From the NCBI GenBank assembly GCA_026225945.1, contig JAMJFZ010001258.1, forward strand, positions 7,850,001 to 7,914,000: DNA of 64,000 nt, given 5' to 3'. Shown here piece by piece: positions 38,201 through 52,300 of the stretch. A model generated the notes under the pieces. It worked only from the letters and a program-made list of their open reading frames with translations. It did no database searches and had not been told where the DNA came from. The position numbers and the translations under genes are program-made. Positions within the stretch are counted from its first letter, which is position 1. Every line of letters begins with the position of its first letter. The DNA is from Cricetomys ansorgei (Eukaryota; Chordata; Mammalia; Rodentia; Nesomyidae).

Positions 38201-41200
38201 GTGCAGGCTGCATGTGGGATGTGAGAAGCCGTACTGTGTAAGAGTGTTTGGCATGGGCCTTCTCACTTGGCCTCGGGCTTCATGTGATCACAAGCATATT
38301 TGTTATTGCAGGCATCTCCTGGAAGGAGAAGGTTGCAGACCTTCGGTTGAAAATGGCCGAGAGGAGCATCGCATGGTTCGTGGTCACTGCCCTAGATGAG
38401 ATCGCGTGTGAGTGCTCTGGTTTCTCTGCTCGGGCGTTACCTGATCTCTTCCTTGGGCCTCTGGGAATCTGTTCGTGCCATTCAGCTTTCTGAATGGTAC
38501 AGGAGTTCGTCACAGACAGTGTCTCCAAATGAGAGGGCAGATGCCAGTGAGCATGAAGGAGAGAAAGCCTTGTGATGAGTTGGGCAGGGATGGCAGCCTT
38601 GCTGGAAGAGTGTCCAGGCAGGGCTCATGGCCAGTCCATGTGTGATGCCTGCCACTGGCCATCTCTTAGGATTGTGGCTTCTCTGAGGAAGGTATTTCTT
38701 CTAAACATTTTCTGTGTCACTCTTTCTGTATACTTATAGTAGTTTTCTACTCAAAACTCGAGAACTGAAAAGTCTTCTGTAGGCCCTTTCCCTAATCTTC
38801 AGGCCGTCTTCTACCCTGCCCCATTAGCTGTTGAATTTTCTGTCATCTTCCAGAGCCTGAAGGAATCTGACTGAAATGCTCTATCCTGTCCTGTTTGACT
38901 GGGTTTGATTCAGGGACGCTTGGAAGAGGCTTGTGTTTTACCTTCCACTGGAGGAAGGAAGCCCACTACGTGATGTCTTGTCTCTTGTCTCTCAGCCTTG
39001 GTCAGGCCTCAGTGACTCCTGTCTCTAGTTAATCCAGCACCAGAGGAAAAAAAACACACATAAGTAGCTTCTCCTTTTCACTGTAAGAGAAACACTTTCC
39101 CATTATGGAAAACCCGTGAAGTGCAGAGGAAGCACAAGAAAAACAAAATCACCCACAATCCTGTTACTTAGTGACAACCATTGTTGATATTTCTGCGTAT
39201 CTGTCATTCAGCCGTGTGTGCTGAACATGTCAGATCAGTGTGCTTGGAGCAAATATAAATGTAATTTTAAGCATTAAAAATTCCATCAAATGGTTATACT
39301 ACGGTCTGTGTAACCGTTTCCATATGGAGGGCCTTTGGGCTCTTTCCAGTTTCTCCATATTTTATTATGATACTTTCATCAAGATCTTGGCTCATGCACT
39401 CATGTCTTAGTTTTTGATCATTTCATCTTCCTGTCTCTTGTTTCAGGGGTAGTATTATGAGTTTGAGGATAAGTGTATAGTGGGACTTCTGACCCATCCA
39501 TCCTGTCACACCTCACCAGCTCCAGGTACCTCATTTAAAAAGGAGCTAGTAAGCAGGGTGTGGTGGTGCACACCTTAAACCCAGCACTAGGAGGCAGACG
39601 CAAGCAGATCTCTGTGAGTTCAAGGCCAGTCAGGGCTATGCAGTGAGACTTCCAAAAAAGTAAAAAAAAAACAAAATGGAGTCAGTATGAGAGGTTAAAA
39701 AATGTCGCCTTTCTGCTTTGCTTTGAGAAGCCATTACTTTAAAACGGAGGCAGCAAGTTTTTGTGCTCGGTCTTCTTTGCTCTCTTACCTTCTGAGACCG
39801 AGCATCAGAGCTGGCAGCAGGAACCGAGCTGAACTGTGTACTTGTCTATCAGGCTTCTCAAATGTTCTGTGACCTCATCAGACTCTGGCCTCCAGCCGAG
39901 GCAGGGCCTCCAACCCAGCCTGGTAACAGCCTGCCGTGGCTGGGCCACAGGCCGGAGAGGCTCGATGCTTTCCTTTTGCCTCAGCGGGTCATTGTGCTCC
40001 ACCTCCCCTCAGTTTCAGTTTTCTGTCCTAGGTATCTGCCTTGGAATAAAGAGAGTGCTTGTACCCTCCTCATGTGTGTGTGTGCGCTCACACGTGTGCC
40101 AGAGTTTGAATGCAGCAGAGCCGAACTTAGCAGGTTCCAACCACCAGTTAGCTATCTTAGCTCTTTGGGGGACACCGCTTATGTTTCTTGATAGTAATTC
40201 TGCTCCCTCCTCGGACTCGAAATATGGCTGACTAGGACACAGTTCTGGTGCCATCAGGTGGCAGACACCAGCAGTTGCAGCTCAGCTGTGGAACCTTGTG
40301 GAAGTCCTTCACCTTTTTGAGAGATTCCATGGGATCCTTTGGTAGGGGCTGAATTCTAAGCAGAAACTCTTCCCTTCCCAATAAGCTGTTCATTAAGCTT
40401 GACCTGGGGTCAAGGTGACAGAAACCATTTTTTAAAAAGTGCTTTTTTTTTAAGGGTTGTTCAATCTGCGAGGGTCAGATGTGGAGCACAATCCGGTATT
40501 TTTCTCCTATGCGATTGTAGGACTGGAGACGATCAAGTAAGTGTTCACTCCCACCTAAACTTCCTCCCCCACAGCTACGGGAGCCCCAGACTCCCCTTCC
40601 CAGCTCCCACCCCACTGTTATGCCAGTATGCTCCCCCCTACCAGCTTCCCCCTTTGTCCTTGTCTGCCTTAACAGGTGTTTATTTTTATCCTGCCTTCCC
40701 TCTGAATCTCCAAATGTCTTGAAATCTACAGAAGTATTTGTAGTCACAGGAGACTGAGAAATAAGTGGATGAGTCCGTCAGAACAGAGCTGGTATGAGGT
40801 TCTTTGTGAGGCTCCCCTGCACGATCTTGCCGGTTTTTTAGAAGGCCGTGCAGAGGGAGTGGTACAGGCCCAGCTGAGTAGTTCTGGACCCCAGGCAAAA
40901 TTAAAGGTCAGCAGTGATACAGGAACCCCTGTACTGTGCTCTGCTGCCCTGTCAGCTTTAGCACTGCAGAACACTGTTTATAGCCTCCTGTCGCTGCTTT
41001 TCTATTGGGTAGGGTTCTAGTTCTTTTCTTTTCTAATAAAACACTTGACCAGAAGTAACTTAGGGAGGAAAGGGCTTGACTTATACTTCCAGGCCACAGT
41101 CCGTCCTCAGGGGAATCAGGGCAGGAACTCAAGCAGGAGCTGAAAGCAGGCTGTTGCTTAGCTGGCTTTCTTAGCCAGGACCTCCTGCCTGGGGAATGCT

Positions 41201-44200
41201 GCCACCTGCAGTGGGCTGGACCCTCCTGCATCAGTTGAAGACCAAGACCAGAGACTTGCCCACTGGCCAGTCTTTCTGGACAGTTCCTCAGCTCAGATGC
41301 CTTCTCAGATGATGGTAGGCTGTGTCAAGTTGACAGTTAAAATGTACTGGAACAGATTTTAATCACCTTTAATCCCAGTTCTCAAGAGGCAGAGGCAGGC
41401 AAATCTGTGAGTTTGAGGTCAACCTGGTTTGCATAGTTGCAGGCCAGCCAATGCTACAAAGTGAGACCCCATTAAAAAAAACAAAAACAAAAACAGCCAA
41501 CTAACCCACCACCACCACCACCTACAACAAAACCATACTTATTTTCTTTTTATTTAGTTTTTTAAATAGTGGTGTCATTATAACATTTTTTACACATCCT
41601 CATCATTGTACTTTGCTGATATTTGGGCATCTCATTTATTGAGTCCAGACTGTGTTAGGGGTTGGTGTTAGGTGCTATCGTGAGTGACAGGGTCCTGGGT
41701 TATAGCTGGGAAGTTGAGCTCTCCTTTCCTTGAGGGATTTAGGTACATAAATGGGTCCCAGTCCATCAGGAGTAGATACAAGTGCATAGGAAGAGCTTAG
41801 CCTAGCCTTGTAAGAGGAGATGGTTGGAGAAGATCATGCTGAATCAAAAATGAAGGCTGGATGAGCTGTCGTGGTGAGTGGTGAGGTGAGGAGTGGACGA
41901 CAGGACAAAGGGAACGGTGTGTTCAGAGGCCATGGGCAAGAGAGCAGCGTGGGGGACGTGCATCCCACAGTTGGTCCCAGCATAAAGGAGGCCAGAAGGT
42001 GAGCAGGAAGCACAGCGATGAAAGGCCTGTGGGACAAATTTAGGGTAATGGGAAGCTACTCAATGACCTGTTCAGAAGGCATTAAATTAAAAACTGTGGT
42101 GGCTGAAAAAGAAGATGAATGAGGCAGGAATTTGGAGGCTGAGAGGTGGTGGTGGCCCGGGTCTAGGTGGTGATGGGCAAGGCTGCAGACAGAGCTGGAA
42201 GATGTGATGGACATGTGACTGTAGGTCTCAGGATGTTAATAGAGGGTGAAGGGACACCAAAGATAGTGTGCCAGTTTCTGGCCTAGAGAGTTGGATGGAT
42301 GAGGATGGCGTCTACAGGGACAGGAAATGCAGTTGGGCATCAGTGGGGAAAGGAAAAGCTGCTTGGTTCTGAGTGCAGAAGACGAGAGTCCTGTGTGCTC
42401 ACCTGCTCATGTACCCGACAGGCTCTTCATTGATGGGGACCGCATTGAAGCGCCCGGCGTGAAGCAGCACCTGCTCCTTGACTTGGGCCTGGAGGCAGAA
42501 TATAAAATCCAGGTGCTCCCTTACAAGTCCATCCTGAGCGAGCTCAAGACCCTGTGTGCCGACCTCTCCCCGAGGGAGAGAGTGTGGGTCAGCGACAAAG
42601 CCAGCTATGCTGTGAGCGAGGCAATCCCCAAGGTGAGTGGCCACCCTCTGGCCTGGCTGGTCAGCTCCTTGCTACTCTCATGTCATTCAGAACTGGAACA
42701 GAGGCTCTGAGCCGAGGTCTCTAAACGAGCTCAGAGCTGGAGCCTGGAGTGGGGTGTCAGGTTCCTTAAGCTCTTTAGCCCCAAGTCTTCCAGGGTGTGG
42801 CAGGAAAGATGATCTCAGGTGGCACAAATTCGTACTTAGGCTTATTTAAATACATCTGTCATGACAGCAGTTAGTGTGACTGAGGAACAGCTCTAAGTGG
42901 TGTCTGAGACTGCTGTGGTGAAAGTTCTTTCAGGAAAGTGTAGACCTGGTAAGGTTCCTGCAGGTGCTGAGCAGCCAGCGAGAGGCAGCACAGGAACTTG
43001 CATTTTGGGGTACACTTCTCAGCACACATCTCACTCTTTCCCTGTGGAGGTTCGAGGCCCAGCCAGGCTGGTAGCTTTGGGCGACACTCTGGGGGGCACT
43101 CCTAGCTATTGCCTGGAACCTCTGGCCCTGTCCACCCCACTGCTGCCTGGGGAATAAGCCGGCACGGAATCAAGAGACCAGATTCCGGAAGATGCGTGGA
43201 CAAGCAAACTCTCTTTGTTCAGGACAAAGGACACACTTTATACCCCTATGAGCCCTCATCGCCCCCCCATCCTGCTCTCATTTGTCTCTTGAGCACGATC
43301 TTGGTGAAATGTCCTTGACTGGTTGGCTCTCATGACATCATCTGTTCCTAGATATCAGCTCAAAGCTGAGCCTGGAGCCTGAAGCCATGTACTTTGCTTG
43401 GTTCTGTAAGAAGGAGCTGAGGAAGTATTTCCATAAAGGGGGAAGTAGACATATGCCTATCATAACACAAAACCCAGGAGAATTACTGAGACAGCTAAAT
43501 GAGTTCAGAATAAGAACATATCCATCAAATAAGCATTATAAACTGTATGTATCTATAGAACAAAAGCATCAACAGTGGCAAACAAACAATTGAAATGGCA
43601 AATTTCCAGGAAAATGTTGTAACAGACTTGACTGAAAGAGGGCATCAGTAACTTGTATCAATGTATACATCAGGGTCATCATACCGAGATTAAGACAAAT
43701 TGCTGACAATAAAACATAAGGAAGTTATTTAACAATAAATGTGTTTGGAGACATAGAAAAATTAATCATTATGCAGTTTTGCTGGTTTTATACCCATATC
43801 CATAGAACAAAGAGCACATTCACTTAGCACATTCAGTTGCACAAACCAAGCATTTGGTAGGTACCGTTACATTCATACATTGTACCAGAAAAACACATTG
43901 TCATCCACACACACAGATAGACAAACTTTAGAGACATAGAAAACCAGGCCTGGAAGAAAGAATGGAGAAACATCAGACTTCTTATTACAGTTTGCCTGCT
44001 TTTTTTTTTGTTTTTGTGTGTGGACAAGCAAACTCTCTTTGTTCAGGACAAAAGGCACACTTTATACCCCCTATGACCCCTCATCGTCCCCCATCCCACT
44101 CCCATTTGTCTCTTGAGCACGATCCTGGTGGGATGTCCTTTGCTGGTTGGTTCTCGTGACGTCATCTGTTCCTAGGTATCAGCTTTCACATCTGTGCGAC

Positions 44201-45886
44201 CACTGCCCCTGTTTTAAATCCTGGCAGCCGGTTCTTAGGGAGGCCTTGCTTCCTCCTACAGGTTTGTCTTTAAGAACATGTGGTAGTGATAGCCTTGCCC
44301 TTCACCAGTCCTTGCTGGGCCTGGCTAAGCAGCTAACACTTGTTGTTTCCCTTTAGTTAGAATCTGGGGCAGGACTGGAGCCCAAAGCCTTTCAGCGGGT
44401 TTTTCTACTATCCTGCCCTGGCCCTTGGTTGATAACTGTCTGTGGCAAGCTCAGCACTGGGCTATTTTGGCAAGAGCCCAGATCTGGCTTGTCAGCATCC
44501 CTGTCACTGTGACACTGAGTCTGTTCTACCACTCAGGTCCTCAGAGCCCCTTCCTTGACCCGAGCAGGGATCTTTCTTGCTTTCCCTGCCTCGTGAGGGG
44601 TGTGTATGAGGGTGGTGGGGCCTGTGAGAAGCTCTGTGCTGGGGTCAGGTGTGCTGGGCCCTTTCCCAGCCACATGGGGCTGGCTTCTGGCGTACTCTGC
44701 AGTCGGGAAGGGCCAGTCATTTAGTCTCCCAGATGAAGCAGGAGCTGAGAGGTGATCACAGTGAGACTTGTGGAGAGAGCAGGGTCCTCTTACAGGTCAT
44801 ATCCACTCTACATGGCAGACATGGCTCCTTTTTCCAGCTAGAGAGCTGTTTTGGTTAGGCTCTGAGAGGGTAATGAACTCCAACCCCAGCTCCTGGGCTG
44901 GAAAGCAGTCTTCTGCTACGACAGAAGGGTAGAGTCAAAGAGTGAGCCCAGAGAAGGATGCCTCATTTGGTGTACTTAACTTATTTTGGGTGAGCCCAAG
45001 CTGTGTTGAATATGCTCTGGGACATCAACCGAAGGGGCAGGATTCTAAGCTCCGGGAAACAGCTGCTGGCTCCCAGCTGGGAGCTCTTTAAATTGCCTCA
45101 AAGTGTGTGTGTGTGTTTCTGGCTGTTGAGCAGGCTCTGATCCTCAGCTTCTGTGTCTCAGGATCATCGATGCTGTATGCCTTACACACCCATCTGCATC
45201 GCCAAAGCCGTGAAGAACTCAGCTGAGTCGGAAGGCATGAGGCGGGCTCACGTGAGTACAGCAGCCCCTGTGGGGATAGGATGGGAGATGGCTGGAAGGG
45301 TCCAGGTCCCTCCTTCTGCTTGTCTTTGTGGTCCCAGGCTTGACACAAGTTCAGAATCTCACTGAGCCTAAGACCTTATGGTCTTCCGGAGTCAGTGGGA
45401 GAAAAATGAGCTATTATGTTGGGCCCACAAGCCTGTAATCCTAGCTACTTATAAGGCTAAGGCAGTGAATTTGAGGCATATGGTGGTACCTGTATAATAT
45501 ATACATATATATATGTGGGTGTATATGTATGTATATGTATACACACACACACACATACGTATATCTGTGAGTGTGTGTGTGTGTGTGTTTATAGTGGAAC
45601 TTGTCTTAAAAAAGAAAAATGTATTAATTGAATTAATTAATTGAATGTATTAAATTTTGATGATGTATAACACAAAATACAAAGAGAGGGCTGAAGAGAT
45701 GGCTCAGTGGTTAGAGCACTGGCTGCTCTTCTAGAGAATCCAAGTTCAACTCTCAGCAATTGCATACCATGTTACAGCTGTCTGTAATTCTAGATGCAGG
45801 GCATCTGACGCCCTCTTCTCACCTCTGTGGGCATTCAGCACACATAGTACATAGGCATACATGCATGTAAAACACCCACAAACATT

Positions 45887-45948
<62 letters not shown>

Positions 45949-47633
45949 GGAGAGGGGATGATGTTAGTGTAGAGATGGTAAGGGTGGTGTAATGAGAAAG
46001 AAAAAGAAACAGATTATGTTCCAAGGCAGAAGGTGAGGCTAGCAAGATCTGAGGTTGGCAGAGGCCGACCACAGCCTGTTGTTCCTGCCCATGGAGGGTG
46101 GGAATTCCCTAGACGGAGGAGCTCCCTGTGTGCTCAGGTTGGCCCCTCCTGACTGTGTCTTAGTTGATGACTACCTGGGCAGCCTTTTTTCTCTCCTGGT
46201 AATGGAAAGTTCTACAAAGAGCTTCCAGGAACTATACTGATGGAGTAAAAGCCTGATTGCTGCTGGTGATCGTGGCCCTGGGGCACAGTCCTTGGAGGGT
46301 GGCCACAGGACTGGACCCTGGATCTGACCATCTGACTCTCACTGCTAACTTAAAATATGTCTTTGTTGTTTACACAGATTAAAGATGCTGTTGCCCTCTG
46401 TGAGCTCTTTAACTGGTTGGAGAAAGAGGTTGGTGCTTAGTCTTCACTGAACAAGTGGCTATAGCGATTCTGAAATGTCAAGACTCCTTGATTTAACTGG
46501 CCACCTCTGGGCTCTTGTGGCCTAAAGTTTTAGTTTGGCTTTAGTGTTTTCTATGGCACTGTGTTCAAAAGGTCCAGGTGGTGACTGCACTGTATCCAAT
46601 GGCCAGATTGCTTTACTTATGTATTCTTCCTGGTTTTGATTATTTCAGTCCGTTGTTACAGTCTTAAAATATCTTTGCAGTTATCCTTTGTCTTCCTCTA
46701 GCATATTGACTTTAGAGTGGCTGCTTAGTAGGAGATGCTTTTGAATTCCTTCCCCTCCCCCGAGACAGGGTTTCTCTGTTGTAACTCTGGCTGTCCTGGA
46801 ACTCAGGCTGTAGACCAGGCTGGCTCTGAACTCACAGAGATCCTCCTGCCTCTGTCTTTTGAGTGCTGGGACTAAAGGTGTATGCCACAACCACCTGGCG
46901 GCCTTTGAAGTTTTAAACTTAGATGCATTACATCTTGAGATTTGGGCTAAGTGGCTAGAAACCCTTCTGTTTTAGATAACATTGTGAGAGCCTTCCCAAA
47001 CTCCCTCCGTATTAAAGAGGGGACACAGTGTATCCTGAGAAGTGGGCCTTTTAGGGGGTGGGAATTGACAGAAGTCGGGTGTCAAACGTACCTCTCTTCA
47101 TATCTTTGAAGCACATGTGATTCTCAGCTGTGATTTATAAACACGTTTTTTGTTGTAGGTTCCCAAAGGTGGTGTGACAGAGATCTCAGCTGCTGACAAA
47201 GCTGAGGAATTTCGAAGGTAAGTGTTAGTTGAGGAGACCCCTGAACCTCCTGCTGATTTCTTGGCTAGCTGAGTGAGCTGGGAGGGCCCCAACTCCCAGC
47301 TCAGTGAAAACCTTCCAGCAACTCTGCTCTGTCTCTGTTCCAGGCAGCAGGCTGACTTTGTGGACCTGAGCTTCCCAACAATCTCCAGTACAGGACCCAA
47401 TGGTGCCATCATTCACTACGCGTAAGGCATGCGGACGGGGCACAGACCTGGCTTCACTCTGCTTCTCCATGGGAGCCTGAGTGGGGGAGAGACAGTTTGC
47501 CCAGAGGCTTTGTGCCCACCCTTGTTGTGTGCCTATGGAGACTGAAGTAGGGAAGATCCCAGAGGCCATGTTTACTCTGAGTTCATGCCTCTGGGTTTTA
47601 GGAGTTCCCTCTTACTTATTTGTTATTATTATT

Positions 47634-47667
<34 letters not shown>

Positions 47668-49289
47668 TTGAGATAGATTCTTAGTTTGTAGCTCAGGATG
47701 GTCTTGAACTTATTACATAGCCTAGGCTGGCCTCAACCTCATGATGATCCTCCTTCCTCAGCCTGAGATTACAGAGATGAGCTGCCACACCTGGCCATGT
47801 TTCCTCTGAGGCTCAGAAACTGACTCAATAACCTTTGTCCCTTGGCTGGAATTCTGGAGTGTTCTCTTTCGTGGTAGCAGCAGGCTTCTTGATGGTCTCT
47901 CCAGTGTGAGTAACTGCCAACATCCCACATGTACTGCTACCTGATGCGTAGAGAGAAGCTGGATAGCAGAGCTGCCTCTCCCTGACTCTGGGGTTGAAGC
48001 CAGCATCCCAGTCCAGGTCCCCCTCGCCCTTTTTACCACATGATCTGTGAGAGTCCACAGACCCACAGAACTGAGCCTCCCTGAGCTCTAGATGAGGGCA
48101 TTGCTGTACTCAGGACCTGTGCCCGCTGGTGGGGTGTGGGAAGTGTAGTTAGGTGTGGGCTCCTCCTTTTGCACCTGTGCTTCTCTGTTTCGTGTGCAGT
48201 AAAGGAAAGGGCATGCACTGTCTCTCTGGGCGGAGATGGTTAGATTTTCTCTGCTTTAACTCATTGCCTTTAGAGTGGTTGGTCTTGGGGCAGATTTCTA
48301 AGCTGTGTGGGAGATAGCCACAGATGTGATGTCTGGCTCTCTCACACTAATGCTCCTTTTCCAACTTAGAGATACCAGAGGGGCTTTACTTGGACTTAGA
48401 TGATGAATTTCATGGTGGACTTTTTTTTATATGATTAGAGCAATAAAAATTTCCAAGCCGTTTGCTCCTCTCTTCATTGCAAGCTGTTTGAAGTCTGCTT
48501 AGAGGCTAGGTCTGTGTCTGATGGTGTCTTTATTGCTGGAGAGGGATTGGTACCCGAAGAGTGTGAGCTTAGAATGCTGACGTGCCTTTGGGCATTTCTC
48601 AGCACAGTGGTGCAGTCCAGGATATGGGATGGGGAAGGTGGGTCACTTTTCACAGCCTCCTGTTCTTTGAGGAGTGCTCCACCTAGCAGGCTCCCCATCC
48701 ATCCTTTTCTCTGAGGAGAAAGGTAGGGGCTCAGCACAGAGATGCTCAGGCAGGGTCTGGAGCCCGAGACCAGTGAGCCTGCCATGAACATTGGCTGTGT
48801 GCTCCCATACCTGCAGCACAAGCTGAGACTGATTGCTTCTTCTGTCAGTTTTTTATGTTGTCTGTTTTGTGTGTGGCCCAGGCTTGTCTTAACTTGTCCT
48901 CCTGCCTCAGCCTCTTGAGGATTGCAGCCACACTGGGCTCTAATGATTCTGATTCTTGCTGCTTTTAAAGTAATCTTTCAAATACTTTTCTGTTTGAGAC
49001 ACAAGCACAGTTACTCCGGCATCTCTTTTCCTTTTTTAGTTGGGAAGCTACATTGCAGACTCTTTGAATAGTATAAGCTTAATGCTTATAATTCGGTAAT
49101 TTTTTTCTTTCTGTAATAATTTCAGATTGAAATATGTTTTTAGATTAGTACACAGGGACCAGGTGTAGTGGCACATGCCTTTAATCCCAGCATTCAGGAG
49201 GCAGAGACTGGTAGACCTCAGAGTTTGAGGCTAGCCTGCAAAGCAAGTTCTAGGACAGCTAGGGGTATGCAGAGGAACCTTGTCTCAGA

Positions 49290-49324
<35 letters not shown>

Positions 49325-52300
49325 AAATAAAAAAACCAAACAACCCAAAAAGAATAGCATACAATATTCATACCCTTACTAAGTGATTACATTTTTGGAA
49401 TAACGAACTTTTTGATTAACTTTGTTAGGCCGGTTCCTGAGACGAATAGGACCCTGTCCCTGGATGAGGTATACCTCATTGACTCAGGTGCTCAGTACAA
49501 GTAAGTACACCAGGGCTGCTGTAGAAATTGAGACTGAATTCAAGGTCAAAGGCTGAGGAGGTGGACAAGCTGTGCTCTAGCTGAGCACACCCAGTGCTCA
49601 CCATCCCTGTGTTCTAGCTGAGCGTACCCAGCTGCTCACCCCTCCTTGCCAGCCACTGATGGATGGCTTCTGTCTTGTCTTCTTTTTTGACCTCTCACTG
49701 AAAACACCCAGTTGTGACTGTTCCTACGAAGGATGATGGAACAGTGTAGTCCTTAGCTGTAAACTGGTAAATTATGAAGTCAGCAGTTGGAGGAAGGTGA
49801 TTTTTGGGAACCCTTGTGAAGCTTTCCGCCCCATTCCAGGAAGCTGTCTGCCTGCTCCTGCTTGTAGCTGCCTTGGTTCTGAGGAAGTAAGGGTTAATTC
49901 TGAATGTATGGATGGGAAATGAAGACCTGCCTGTCTATTTCTGAACTTGTCGAGTTCAGACAACTTTTACATCTATCCACTTTAACATTTTTTCCTCAGA
50001 AGACTAAAATTTGCTGAATCCTGAGATACTGTGCACTGTGTGCACCAAGGCCCCTTCCGCACTGCAGTCGGAAGCCAGTTCTTGCATGAGCTCAGCCAGT
50101 TACGTGGTGAATGCAGCCTGGCCTTGGCATACCTGGGGATCACTCAGTCATAGTATAAATTTCTGTCTCTGTTGAATTTTACAGGAAGATTCTGGAGGTT
50201 ATCTTTTTGGTGTGATTAATGTGAATTAATTGAGAGATGCCTCTGGGTAGTTGTAGGGTCTCTGTTCAATAATCCCTTGGCAGCAGGAAATGGATTTTTG
50301 GCTTTCTTGCTAATAGTACTTGCTACAGTCCTCCATGTACTTGGCCTTCTGCCCTCTTAGTCATAACCCAGTGATGCAGTCTTATGGACCAAGATAGTGT
50401 ATGTCAGGGAATCCGTTCCTCTATCAAGCCAATTTGGCATTCACATTTTGCCTTACTTTTTAGAACAATTTTATTGAGATATAAAAAAAACATCCACTCA
50501 AAGTATAAAATTAGTTTTTATTATATGCGGAGTTGCACAGCCTGTGCCATAGTCAGTTCACGCATCAGTGTCTGTGGACATCCTTCTCACCTCTCTCGGG
50601 CATGTGTCTAGGAGCGGGCTGTGTGGTATGGTGTGTAGGGAAAGGTCAGCTGCAAGCTGTTTTCCAAAGTGGGTGTTCCCTGCGTTGTGCCCACCAGCGC
50701 TGTAGGTAAAGTTTCCCCACAAACCCATCTGTTTCATGGTTGAGAACAGGGTACTTTGACTGAAAACCTGTTTGCTTTTCTTTACCTTTGAAAGGGATGG
50801 AACCACAGATGTGACCCGGACCATGCACTTTGGGACCCCCACAGCCTATGAGAAGGTAACGGGAAGCAGAGTCTCAAGGCCCTCTCTGCCTTCTAGAAAA
50901 GGACATTGCTCCTATCAAAAGGGATTGCATAAATAAATAAAAATTATAAGCAGAGTAGTAAAACACTCATTTTGTGGAGTCAGGCTTATTGGCTTTATGA
51001 GATCTATATAATTAATTATTGGAGGGTAAGACATTCGGAAAAAATTTAAAGCATGCTGTTAAGGTCAAAGCAGCTGGAGTTCAAATAGCTTTGGCCTTCT
51101 CTTTCAGGGAGGGGTAGTAAATGGTGTGTGTGTGGAGGTGGGGTTCTGAAAGCGACTGTCTTATTTCAAGGTCAGCATTCCCATTTACAGCTCCCCTCCC
51201 AAGGAACTTTCTGGAATGATGGACGCTTTCAATTTTTGCTTTGACCAGTTAGAAAAGTAGCATAGAACTGTGAGGTATTGAGATCTGTTGGGGGTCTGGA
51301 TCCTTGCTTAGACCTGTGCTGTTACTGACTCTGCAACCTTGAGCAAGGTGTTTATCCTTTGTAATATGGGCGTAGCACTGGCTCCCTACCTAGACTGCAC
51401 ATGAGGCTCTGTATGCTGGGAGCCTTGAGCTCAGTCTGCTCAGCCAGCCATGTTGAGTCTCAGTGCTTTTTCAGAAAACTAACCCAAGGAAAAGGGTTTT
51501 ACAAGATGTGCTGGGTAGTTTTCTTGGTCTTGGTGCCTTGGCTTTGCCATTTACAGCCACTGCTACCTGGAAGATTTGGGGCCTTGGGTGCAGGATCCAT
51601 TTGCTGTCAGATGGAGGAGGCCCGGGTGTTAGTCCTTCCTTGCCCCTTCTCCCAAGCCCTTGGCCTTCCAAGAAGTGCTTTTCTTGTCTGGGCAGTAGGG
51701 CTGACCCTGAGGGTAGATGGTGGTGAGAAGCCCAGATTCGGGGGCCTGGCTGCCCCTGTGCATGGTGGCTGGCACGGTGCTCACGTGCCTCTGTTGTGAA
51801 GGTTGATACAGGTGTGTGGGCCTGGTCTCCCATCTTCCTGATGGAACATTCAGAATGCTTCAAGGGAAGGCCCGGTGGCATCATCTTTTTGCTACTGTTT
51901 TCTTAGGTTTAATTTCAAGGTTTTTCTTGCAAATTGGTTTGGGGCTGGGCTCTTCAGGTGGTTTTTTTAAAATTTATTTTTAACTTTCCTCTATTGCTAG
52001 ACACTTTAACAGGCAAAGTGTTCTGAAGTCTAGAAGATTGTGTAGGGTTAAAATGTCTGTCTCCAGCAACCATCTTCTGGATTTTCTTTGGCAGGAATGT
52101 TTCACATATGTCCTCAAAGGCCATATAGCCGTGAGTGCAGCTGTTTTCCCCATGGGAACCAAAGGTAGGTGGTTCGTTCTGTAACATGGCAGGCTCAGGG
52201 CTCAAAGATGTCTGAGTTTGGGTGGAAAAATGTATTCTTCACTAAAATGTATTCAGTCTTAGTCCGATTCTGACCCAGCTAGGATATGCAGGATACTCCA

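Larger units (their letters stand above)
40537..42421 (+). other. Xpnpep1 intron 9
   Basis: 1.9 kb with a rodent repeat, a B1 and, at about 41830-42250, an old repeat similar to the L2-like fossil upstream (AGGTGAGCAGGAAGCACAG and GGGAAGCTACTCAATGACCTG). Confidence 0.85.
45252..46377 (+). other. Xpnpep1 intron 11
   Basis: 1.1 kb with a B1 piece, AT/TG simple repeats, a B2 and a long (CA)n. The last 400 nt are unique. Confidence 0.9.
47422..49428 (+). other. Xpnpep1 intron 14
   Basis: 2.0 kb with (CA)n tracts and three B1-type SINEs. 47805-48855 shows nothing recognised. Confidence 0.9.
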
